Shown here in pieces: positions 1-8,079 of a DNA stretch of 22,326 nucleotides. Source of the DNA: Candidatus Uhrbacteria bacterium. GTDB taxonomy: Bacteria; Patescibacteriota; Patescibacteriia; UBA9934. The position numbers and the translations under genes were made by a program. The stretch lies in assembly GCA_030688135.1 (NCBI GenBank), contig JAUYIW010000055.1:1-22326 (forward strand). The letters run 5' to 3'. The notes under the pieces were generated by a model, which did not search any database, was not told where the DNA came from, and saw only the letters and a program-made list of their open reading frames with translations. Position 1 is the stretch's first letter. Each line of letters starts with the position of its first letter.

Positions 1-40
1 AGGTCGCGAGGAGAAATCTTTCGGAGATCTCAGCGAACCG

Positions 41-218
41 CGAAAGATCTCTCGTCGTGGATCGCAAGCTCCTCGAGATGGTGGGGTTCGAAAGATCTCT
101 CACCCGACAGCAGAAAGTTAAATCGGGTTCGAGATGGTAGAAAGCAAGATATCCGCTGTTTTTACCGGTTGAGCTAACCTTTGGCCTCTATGCATTCTCC
201 ACCCAAATTGCGTATGAT
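41..218 (-). repeat. Conserved non-coding element, left copy (unknown family)
   Basis: No gene is seen in 1-254. Read on the minus strand, 218 to 197 is a 22-nt block identical to 22228-22249 on the plus strand (it contains ACGCAATTTGGGTGG). After it come AGGTTAG (180-174) and, 58 nt after the block, ACCATCTCGA (138-129); the right copy has the same blocks at nearly the same spacing. Further on are CCCACCATCTC (85-75), CGACGAG (57-51) and AGATCT (50-45), again matched in the right copy. Within this copy, TCGAGATGGT (73-82, 129-138) and CGAAAGATCTCTC (41-53, 89-101) each occur twice. It could be a structured RNA or a dispersed repeat; the family is not recognised. The element may run past base 1. 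Confidence 0.55.
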
Positions 219-254
219 CCCGAGCTACCATGCCATATATACACCTGAATTCAA

Positions 255-287
255 AGAAAAAGTAAAAGGGCGGTAAAATCCCGCCCC
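255..287 (-). terminator. Rho-independent terminator of the surface operon
   Basis: On the minus strand a 6-bp G+C stem (GGGCGG / CCGCCC, 268-273 with 281-286, 7-nt loop) is followed by TTTTACTTTTTC. It lies 38 nt after the stop of the 788-aa gene and is the first clear terminator in the five-gene minus-strand run that begins near 12978. Confidence 0.85.
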
Positions 288-324
288 TATAAACTTCTAA
301 TTTATTCTGCCAGTCAATATGGAC

Positions 325-2691
325 CTACTCGGTTATAAGCCCAGTACTAATATCGGTAGCTCCTTCCTCACCTTCTTCAAGAGGTTCAGGTAATTCCTCA
401 TTGGCGTTACCTTCTTCAAGCTTCGCGAGCCTTTCAGTTACCAATGTATTTTCTGGATTTAATTCCTTTATTGCTTGCACCTGCGCAATTGCAGAATCTA
501 AATCTCCAGCCTGCTCGTATACTGCAGACAAGTACCACCTTGCATTACTAAAGCTTGGTGCAATTGTAACGATTCTTTCAAGTTCAGTTTGTGCTAAGTC
601 ATTTTTACCCTGCTGAAGATATAAAAGCCCTAATTGAAAACCGATTCCAATGTCGAGCGGATTAGCATTGCTTAGCGCTTCCATTCTTGCAATCGCTTCA
701 GATAAATTTCCCTGTCTTTCATAAGCAAGCGCTAGGTAGTAGTGCGCAGTGGCATAATCGCTCTTTAGTGAAATTGCAGTTAATAAAGTATTCACAGCCT
801 GAGTTAGAGCCTCAGCGCGAGCATTGGCAGCGTCACTAGCAAAGGTTGCATCTTCGCTTGAAGTCAGCAAACTTAGTTGATCTGCACGTACAAGATATGC
901 CCTACCAAGTGCTGAATAATACTTTGGATTGGTTGGTGCAAGCTCTACAGCCATTTTATAAGACGCAATAGAAAAAGTATCTGCATTACCGACTAGAGGC
1001 GCAAACTCGCGGTAAATATCTCCGAGTAACGTCCAGTTTACAACATTTGCAGGAGAGAGCTCTGTTGCAATCTTTCCCGAATTGATACTCGATCCAACAT
1101 AAGCCTTAACTACTTCTGCGCTCACATCTGGATCATCCACTATTTCCGCAGTTCGTAAAAGTAAAGCATGTGCGAGGTTTCTGTAATATATGTCACTCAT
1201 TTTGTTCAATCGCGCCGCAGTGTCTAAATTAACAATAATATCATCGAGCGATTCTCCAGCCTGATCTGCTGACACGGCTTTAGCAAAAGTAATCTCTGCA
1301 CTGTAACGAGAAGCTGTAACAAACATTACCGTTAATAATCCAACAGTAACCATAACAAACATAATCGCTGTAAGCAAAGCAAGTCTTGGTGATTTACTAA
1401 ATGCATATTCTGTCAATGCTGTTCCAACCTGGCTAACAAACACTGCCGAGAACAGCCAAAATAAAAACATCAAAGTCATGTTCGACGAGTACAAAAGTAA
1501 CCCTACCGTGACTACAGTCCATGAAGAAAAAGCTACAAATGTCATTTTCCATTCATCATGTGGTTGCTTTTTTAAAAGCATGTTGAGTGCAGCCCCAGCT
1601 AAAGATAATATTATAAGCACGAAAAGCAGAGTTCCGACCGTACCAAATGTTGCGAGTAAAGTTAGGATGTGACTGCTACTGCGATCAAAACGCACGTCCC
1701 AAAATGCAGTATTATTTAAGTCAGCTGATTTAAATTTTGCATAATCCATTACAAAAGTTCCGGGACCAGATCCAAAGAGCCACGATGTATCGGAAAGTGT
1801 ATTTTTGGCAATTGAAAGACTTGCAGAATAAGATGGAGAAACTTCAACCGGATATCTTGAGCCAAGAACGCCCGGCATAAACAAAAATAGTATAGCTGCA
1901 ACAAATAAAATCATTGGCAAAACAAACCTTGAGGTTTCCGGAAACTCATTAGCGCGAACAATGGCAAAAGTGAAAATAACGCTAAGGCCCAAAAGTAATG
2001 CTACCCAAAGTACCCAATAGTCTAGCGCAAGAAGAACCAAAAGCGCTGAGGTGGCAGTTACAATAATTGCGATTCTAGATATCACACCCCAAAAACCTGA
2101 AGACAGTACTGGATTTTCAGACTTATTTTTCGATACTAACCACAATCCACAACCAAGCACAGACATTGATGCTAGGTAAACTCCTAAAGCGTTCGGACTA
2201 CCAATGAAATTAGTAGAAAACGGTTGTATCCCGGCAATTGATAAAATCGCGGAAAAACCTATAACCGCAGATACAATTAACATTAACGACCAAACTTTTC
2301 GTTGAGTTTTTGTCTCACTTAGAAAATGAGATCCAACTACAAAAAATAACACGAAAACAAGCGAGCTTAGAAAGCTAGTGTATTCCTGCGAATTTTGCCC
2401 TACCCAGCTAGTAAATGGCGCAAGCGACATTACTGAAGAAATGGCCGTTGATAGTAAAAATAAAGCCGCCAATCCAAATAGGCGACTCTTTTTTGCTAAA
2501 AAATTCTTTTGTGCCACCATGGCTCCAAGCCACGCGATAACTGCAATTGAAGTTAAAATTAGCAAAACTGATTGCTTATTTACTTCAAGCGGATCGACTG
2601 TCCAAGGAAAAAAAGTTAGAGGCACTAGCCCTGCGATTGCGTATAACGCAAGCCTGGCAATTTTTGAATATATTGTTGAAATTTGCGTCAT
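325..2691 (-). CDS. O-antigen ligase/polymerase-like membrane protein with C-terminal TPR repeats
   Basis: 788 aa. The first ~460 residues are a run of about a dozen hydrophobic segments. They include the Wzy_C-type signature: GSGPGTF, then near residues 337-352 SSSHILTLLATFGTVG, which matches the 'H..ll..la..G..G' loop of O-antigen ligases and oligosaccharyltransferases. Residues ~480-770 form tetratricopeptide repeats (for example AHYYLALAYERQGNLSEAI and ARWYLSAVYEQAGDLDSAI). An acidic tail rich in Glu and Pro ends the protein. Family knowledge: such enzymes transfer or polymerise lipid-linked glycans outside the membrane. It is the last gene of the surface operon, 46 nt after the giant fibre-like gene, so surface glycan or glycoprotein assembly is a reasonable inference; the substrate cannot be told. 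No clear ribosome-binding site precedes the ATG. Confidence 0.85.
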   Translation of the reverse strand: MTQISTIYSKIARLALYAIAGLVPLTFFPWTVDPLEVNKQSVLLILTSIAVIAWLGAMVAQKNFLAKKSRLFGLAALFLLSTAISSVMSLAPFTSWVGQNSQEYTSFLSSLVFVLFFVVGSHFLSETKTQRKVWSLMLIVSAVIGFSAILSIAGIQPFSTNFIGSPNALGVYLASMSVLGCGLWLVSKNKSENPVLSSGFWGVISRIAIIVTATSALLVLLALDYWVLWVALLLGLSVIFTFAIVRANEFPETSRFVLPMILFVAAILFLFMPGVLGSRYPVEVSPSYSASLSIAKNTLSDTSWLFGSGPGTFVMDYAKFKSADLNNTAFWDVRFDRSSSHILTLLATFGTVGTLLFVLIILSLAGAALNMLLKKQPHDEWKMTFVAFSSWTVVTVGLLLYSSNMTLMFLFWLFSAVFVSQVGTALTEYAFSKSPRLALLTAIMFVMVTVGLLTVMFVTASRYSAEITFAKAVSADQAGESLDDIIVNLDTAARLNKMSDIYYRNLAHALLLRTAEIVDDPDVSAEVVKAYVGSSINSGKIATELSPANVVNWTLLGDIYREFAPLVGNADTFSIASYKMAVELAPTNPKYYSALGRAYLVRADQLSLLTSSEDATFASDAANARAEALTQAVNTLLTAISLKSDYATAHYYLALAYERQGNLSEAIARMEALSNANPLDIGIGFQLGLLYLQQGKNDLAQTELERIVTIAPSFSNARWYLSAVYEQAGDLDSAIAQVQAIKELNPENTLVTERLAKLEEGNANEELPEPLEEGEEGATDISTGLITE

Positions 2692-2737
2692 AATGACTAC
2701 ATTCTACCACAAACACAGATTCTGTAGAAATACCTCG

Positions 2738-5700
2738 CTAAGATACTGGCACTGCAGGCTCGTCGTTCGCGACTGGGACGCTTGGTTCTACTGGATCGAC
2801 CACGTCTGGCGATGGAGTTGCAGGTGCTTCTACTACGATTGGTTCTGGCGCTAGCTCCTCAGGCGTAGGCTCGATAACCTGAGCCTCTACTGGCGCTTCA
2901 GTAGGCTCAATAATTAGCGGAGCTACAGGCTCTACTACGGTTGGCGAAGGATCTACTACCTCATCTATAATTTCAACTACGTTAGACTCATCGGTCGTTG
3001 CCCCGCCACTCTCATCAACTACTTCTTCAACTACAGGCTCTTCAGTAATCGCTATGTTATCTTGTAAAATTGTAGAATCAAATTCTGGCTCATAATCTTT
3101 ATGGTAGGCAATCACAAGCCAATCAACTGAAGTGGTTGAGGCGCCATTACTTTCTCGAATATCAAATCCTGCCGGACCTCGATTTAGAGAATATAGAGGA
3201 CCAGTCGCGTCGGAAGCTGTAAGGAAGACGCGGTAAGGCTGGGTTGTTGAAATAACATCATTAAAGCTAGGGTCAACTGCCTCAAAATCAACCTTTGCGA
3301 TTCCATTAACGAGCTTGGTCGTACCTGAAAGCTGGACCGTTGTCTCGCGTGACAAAACTCCGTATGTTTCAATATCTTCTCCCTGATGAGACTGGATCAC
3401 ATTAATGAACCGACCCTCACTATACAGGTCGCCACCCTCTTCAAGCCTCCAGTGGCTACTGATTCCTGAAAGCGAACCAACAGAAACAATGCTTCCTCCG
3501 CTTAAATTGAGCGTTCCGCTCATGTCGAAATTCGAAACTGGTTTTGAAAATCCAGATACATTATTTACCGCGGCTGGCGCGTCACCTAAAGTCTGGCCAT
3601 CGTAGTACGAAGCTCGAATAAACGTAATAATCGAGCCTGTCTTTCCATTAAACGGTTCCATAGCATAACCAATAATTGGGCCAGGCTTGGTAGCCTTCAT
3701 AGCATAACCGCCTTTCGATGATGTTGTAAGAGGATCGCCCGGTAAAATTGAACCGTTTTCATTTGTCACATAAGTTGGTACTCGTCCTGCAAGTGCAACC
3801 GGAACGTGACCATCGATATTTTCGCCAGCTAGGAAGCCAGGTTTTGTTGAAATTACACCAACAATTTGAGGATCATAAGTACGACCAGTAGAACGCTCCA
3901 CATGCTCTTTACTAGCAGAAAAAACTACAACTTCGCCTGGTGACAGTGATTGCTTTGATGGGAACATTTCTGCAAAGTCATAAGAACCTGTACTCCAACC
4001 AGATGCGTTGGTTCTCATAAAGTCTCCTCCAAATCCTGAAGAACCATCGTAGAAAATATATTTGTCGGTCTGCATTGTGCCACGATCAGATGGGTAGAAA
4101 CGGCCAGCGAGCGCAAGGTCGCCCTCGTTTGAGATATGAGCTACTTCTAACCCACCAGTATCTCGAACTGAAAGTCGGTAGTCTGAGCTATCAGTTACTT
4201 CGGTCAGCATTACCATTTCTACATCTTGTGTTGCAGAACCATTCCATCCGGAACCTCTAAATGACAGCTCGTTTGAAGCCTCTCCAAGATCGATCACTGT
4301 AGCAAATCCGGTAGCACCAAGAATAATATCGGTCGATGCAAGCGTAGCACTTCCCTCTTCAGTTAGAACGTTTAGCGCATGCCATTTTGGTTCAACAAAA
4401 ACTTTGATTTGACCGTCTACTGCTGTAGATTCAAGAGCCTGACCAATCACATAGCCGACTCCAGTAGCTTTTGCGGCAACCCCAGATGTTGAAGAAATTG
4501 TTAAATAGTCACCCGCCGTGATAGAACCGTTTTCTATGCTTACATTCACCGCAACCTGACCAAGCAGTGCAACCGGTACATAAATACCTGTGCTTCTCCA
4601 ATCCGGTTTCCAATTACCAAGAGTATTTGGCGATGCTGAAAAGGCTCCTATTATTTCATTTGGTGTATTGGCTAATCCAACTGTTCCATCAGATTTCAAA
4701 CCAATAACATCGCCTAGTGCAAAATCTGAATACACACCGTCAAATAACTCAGCATAGTCGCTTCCTGCCGAGGCATTTGTGACACCACCGGCGCCATCGC
4801 CCTCAACTGCTCCAATAATAGCTCCGGTACCTGATTTAAATGCAATAAAGTTACACGCGGCAGTAGGTGGAGCTGAATTTGAACACGCCTGTATTTCAAT
4901 ACCTAAATTGGTATCTGCATGACCTTGATTTAGAAAACTGGCTATGTAATCAGTGGTATCATTTGCCTGTATATATAAAGCTTGTCCGTCACCTGTCTGC
5001 AACAGATGTATACCGTCACCAGTGCCGGCATTGCTTATACTTACTGCATTGCCGGTTGCGGAAGCATTTGTTACATCAAAATGAGCAAGTCCTGTAATAG
5101 TATTTGCAAACGTTGCACTATTAGACGCCACTTGAAAGCCTGTTCCTGTAGTTAAGCCATCAAAATCTGCCGTGATACCAAACCCTGTATCCATTAATGC
5201 TGCGTCAATATCAAGACCTATACCACCAGTTAATGTATCTAGGTTTATGTCAAAAGCAGTTCCACTTGTCTCTATTGAAGTAAATATTATATTTGTATCA
5301 TCTTCAAGGGTAAAAAATGGAGTGCCATTATCTTGAACGATAAAATCGCCCGTGCTATTTAAGTTTAGAACAAAATCATTTGCACCAAAAGCTATGCTCG
5401 TAGAAGCGTCTAAACTCATTGAATCTGAAAGTTCGGTAAAATCCAAACAGTCTCCGGAAGAGCAACTTATATCTGCCCCGGAGATTGTCCCCGTAACTGT
5501 AAGATCTCCTGTTGTGCCAGCATCAACAAGAGTCATAAAAGTATTACCTGATGTGTCCCCCCATGTAATCGTACCGGTTGTTAATTCCCCCATTAACGTA
5601 GTCTCAAATAAAATATTATTATTCCCTGCATTTAGCGCGTTTACAATACTTGCATAAGAAGCGTCTATAGCATCGGTATACGTTGCCGAAAATGAACCCT

Positions 5701-8005
5701 TTATCAATAAACCGTCAGTAACGTTATCGCCATCTGATTGGTTTAAAACTATAAGCGCTTCTGTAGTTGATGCAGTTGCGTCTACACTATTAGTTACCAT
5801 TAAACCATACTGTGTAGCAGCTGTTGTGTCCGTATTAACAATACTGACATTTAGCAAACCATCAGTTAATACTGCATCACCGGTGGTATTTAAGATAGCT
5901 ACATTTTCTGTTCCTGTTAGTGTAACGTCTACGTCTGTATTAAATGTTGATACTCCATCAAAGTTAGCAGTCGCGTCTACTTCAAAATCCCCTTCTACAA
6001 ACAAATCATCATCTCCATTTGCAGTTCCGGGAGTTGCAGTGTCACCAATCCTCACATAACCGGATGGATCAATAGTAAAATTGCTTGTAGAACTAATTGT
6101 GCCGTCATAATAATTAGTTGAAAAACTTCCTGCAGTAAATCCCTGATCACTAAATACCTCACCATCGGCCTCTATTCGGAACACTAAATCATCCGGTGCG
6201 TTAACATCGCTCTCAATTACAAACAGATCTTCTCCGGCAGTTGACCCTGCATAATCAATTCTAAACGCAGAACCTGTCCCGTCAGTCAAACTATCTGTTA
6301 CATCAATATGCACCGCATCTCCAGATGTGACCGAATTGGCAGTATATAAAAGACCCTTAGTGGTTGTTCCGGTAAATGCCTGAGACCACGTATAGCCCGC
6401 TTGGTTCATCGTAAGACTAGCGTCAAGATCAAGAGTATCTTCAAAAGTTATAAAATCAAGACAATCATTACAACTGAATGATCCAACCGTAAGCGCGTCG
6501 TCTATTAAGACATCACCGGAATCAACCCAGAGAGCATTCGCATTAGAAATTGTTTGGTTTGTACCTGCTATTGGGGCGCCGGCTATATAAATAGTTGCAG
6601 CACGCGTAGTGGTAACTGAAGAATTTGTAGCGGCGAGAGTCGGCGCAGCAAAGCTATTGAATGTTGCAATGGCATTCGTGCCCGATGCGGCAGTCACACT
6701 ATCTGTAAAAGTTTGCGCGCCTTGCGAGAACCATGAGCCGTTCATATCAGCCGTGCCCAATGTCGCGCTAAGGCTCTGCGTAATGGTACCGGTGCTACTG
6801 AGATCAAAATATGAAAAATCAATAACTCCGGTGGTGCCTAGAATAGTGTTTGAACCAATATTTATAGCATTATCAATGTCCGCGTCTGAAACATCGATGG
6901 CATCCACAATTCCGCTAGTGATTCCTCCGCTACTGGTAATTAATAACGCATTGCTTATCACAGTAGACCCTGTTGCGGATGTATCTGCATTATCTAAGTG
7001 AATCAGGGATCGAACAATATTATCTGTGACATTGGTAGTTGCCTGATTACTTATATGTAATACATCTTCGTTCCCTCCGCTTACACTTGGATTTTGAGTG
7101 TACAGCAAATCAGACCCAATATATGTGCCCGCCGATGTTGAGCGTGCATTAGTCAAATCGTAGCGTAACCCACGCACAATACTTCCATCAGTGGGCGTAC
7201 TTGTGGCAGTGATGTCCAATATACTTCCGGTTGTCAATGAAGTTGATGAGATTTCTAGCGCACTGCCGGTTGTCAGACTATTGGCAGTAATGTTAAATCC
7301 ATCATTTGCAAGTGTTGGTAAATAATAGACAGATGAATCATCTACAAAGTTCCAGAATGACACTCCCGAATCTTGTACCACAAAATCACCGGCGCCCTGA
7401 AGATCAACGAGAAAGTTGTAACCAGCAGAAAAATATAATCGCAAATCGCTTGCATCAACCGTTACCGCCGATCCGGACTCGTAAGCGCGGTCAAGAGTAA
7501 AGTTACCGGGGACAAGGCCTTGTAGCATATCTGAATTCAATGCATATGGTGCCGAGGTGATCTGTTTGCGCGGAGAAAGTGTTTCGCCGTTAACAGTAAC
7601 CTCAAGGTATAAAGCTGTCTCCTGACCAAATATATCATCAGCCATTGAAACATAGCCTGCTGCAGTGTCTCCTAAATTCTCTGAAAACAATCCGTCAGTA
7701 AGCGAAACTGTCACTGCGCCAGCTATACCTGGACATGAATCAAATCCGTACAAGCCTGGCCACAAGCATTCTCCACCAGTGAGCGAATCATAAAGCTCGA
7801 ATGTCATGCTCGCAGTTGCATCTGAAACTGGCACGCTATTAGCATTCAAAATTCTGCCTTGGTAACTGATTATATTAGGAGGTGATGCTGCAAAAGCTTC
7901 CATTAACTTCGGAAGAGTAACTCCAAAGGCAAGGCCAAACACAAAGATTGTCACAAAAAGTATAGTGACCTTTTTCAAAAGATACCTTGTAGTTAACTCA
8001 CGCAT
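2738..8005 (-). CDS. Giant secreted fibre-like surface protein with two DYAE-type modules
   Basis: 1755 aa. An N-terminal signal or anchor segment (residues ~11-40, ending EAFAAS) precedes a domain with ISYQGRILN and ITSAPYALNSDML, typical of large surface or tail-fibre-like proteins of Candidate Phyla bacteria. Residues ~170-1050 are low-complexity Thr/Ser/Asp/Gly-rich beta-repeats; similar segments recur, e.g. GDFVVQDSG (~206) and GDFIVQDNG (~886), and CLDFITFEDTLDLDAS and CLDFTELSDSMSLDAS. Two related modules follow: SDYAELFDG (~1080) and YDFAEMFPS (~1340), each with a P-V-A-L-x-G-x-V and a G-D-x-L-T-x-S-S segment. They resemble the phage-fibre DYAE (Peptidase_G2-like) region. The C-terminal ~100 residues are a Pro/Glu/Val-rich tail with no obvious anchor. 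A strong GGAGG (8013-8017) sits 7 nt before the ATG. Role as an extracellular fibre is inferred; no self-cleavage site was identified. Confidence 0.8.
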   Translation of the reverse strand: MRELTTRYLLKKVTILFVTIFVFGLAFGVTLPKLMEAFAASPPNIISYQGRILNANSVPVSDATASMTFELYDSLTGGECLWPGLYGFDSCPGIAGAVTVSLTDGLFSENLGDTAAGYVSMADDIFGQETALYLEVTVNGETLSPRKQITSAPYALNSDMLQGLVPGNFTLDRAYESGSAVTVDASDLRLYFSAGYNFLVDLQGAGDFVVQDSGVSFWNFVDDSSVYYLPTLANDGFNITANSLTTGSALEISSTSLTTGSILDITATSTPTDGSIVRGLRYDLTNARSTSAGTYIGSDLLYTQNPSVSGGNEDVLHISNQATTNVTDNIVRSLIHLDNADTSATGSTVISNALLITSSGGITSGIVDAIDVSDADIDNAINIGSNTILGTTGVIDFSYFDLSSTGTITQSLSATLGTADMNGSWFSQGAQTFTDSVTAASGTNAIATFNSFAAPTLAATNSSVTTTRAATIYIAGAPIAGTNQTISNANALWVDSGDVLIDDALTVGSFSCNDCLDFITFEDTLDLDASLTMNQAGYTWSQAFTGTTTKGLLYTANSVTSGDAVHIDVTDSLTDGTGSAFRIDYAGSTAGEDLFVIESDVNAPDDLVFRIEADGEVFSDQGFTAGSFSTNYYDGTISSTSNFTIDPSGYVRIGDTATPGTANGDDDLFVEGDFEVDATANFDGVSTFNTDVDVTLTGTENVAILNTTGDAVLTDGLLNVSIVNTDTTAATQYGLMVTNSVDATASTTEALIVLNQSDGDNVTDGLLIKGSFSATYTDAIDASYASIVNALNAGNNNILFETTLMGELTTGTITWGDTSGNTFMTLVDAGTTGDLTVTGTISGADISCSSGDCLDFTELSDSMSLDASTSIAFGANDFVLNLNSTGDFIVQDNGTPFFTLEDDTNIIFTSIETSGTAFDINLDTLTGGIGLDIDAALMDTGFGITADFDGLTTGTGFQVASNSATFANTITGLAHFDVTNASATGNAVSISNAGTGDGIHLLQTGDGQALYIQANDTTDYIASFLNQGHADTNLGIEIQACSNSAPPTAACNFIAFKSGTGAIIGAVEGDGAGGVTNASAGSDYAELFDGVYSDFALGDVIGLKSDGTVGLANTPNEIIGAFSASPNTLGNWKPDWRSTGIYVPVALLGQVAVNVSIENGSITAGDYLTISSTSGVAAKATGVGYVIGQALESTAVDGQIKVFVEPKWHALNVLTEEGSATLASTDIILGATGFATVIDLGEASNELSFRGSGWNGSATQDVEMVMLTEVTDSSDYRLSVRDTGGLEVAHISNEGDLALAGRFYPSDRGTMQTDKYIFYDGSSGFGGDFMRTNASGWSTGSYDFAEMFPSKQSLSPGEVVVFSASKEHVERSTGRTYDPQIVGVISTKPGFLAGENIDGHVPVALAGRVPTYVTNENGSILPGDPLTTSSKGGYAMKATKPGPIIGYAMEPFNGKTGSIITFIRASYYDGQTLGDAPAAVNNVSGFSKPVSNFDMSGTLNLSGGSIVSVGSLSGISSHWRLEEGGDLYSEGRFINVIQSHQGEDIETYGVLSRETTVQLSGTTKLVNGIAKVDFEAVDPSFNDVISTTQPYRVFLTASDATGPLYSLNRGPAGFDIRESNGASTTSVDWLVIAYHKDYEPEFDSTILQDNIAITEEPVVEEVVDESGGATTDESNVVEIIDEVVDPSPTVVEPVAPLIIEPTEAPVEAQVIEPTPEELAPEPIVVEAPATPSPDVVDPVEPSVPVANDEPAVPVS

Positions 8006-8012
8006 ATTTTTT

Positions 8013-8046
8013 CCTCCGGTCTGGGCAAAATAATTTTTACCCAGGC
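8013..8046 (-). promoter_or_regulatory. Leader hairpin and strong Shine-Dalgarno of the 1755-aa gene
   Basis: In the 74-nt spacer, 8046 to 8019 folds on the minus strand into a 12-bp stem (one mismatch, one G-T, 4-nt loop ATTA). It ends one base before the CGGAGG Shine-Dalgarno (GGAGG, 8013-8017) of the giant gene. No T-tract follows, so it is not a normal terminator. It could set mRNA stability or processing between the two cistrons. A second near-perfect palindrome, CGGAACG-A-CGTTCCG, lies at 8062-8076. Confidence 0.5.
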
Positions 8047-8079
8047 TCGAGGCCGGAACGCCGGAACGACGTTCCGAAA

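Noticed and set aside
60..220. 5S rRNA or T-box leader on the minus strand
   Set aside because: CCATCTCGAAC recalls 5S rRNA and GGGTGG recalls the T-box core, but the remaining conserved 5S helices and the T-box ACCGCG half are missing.
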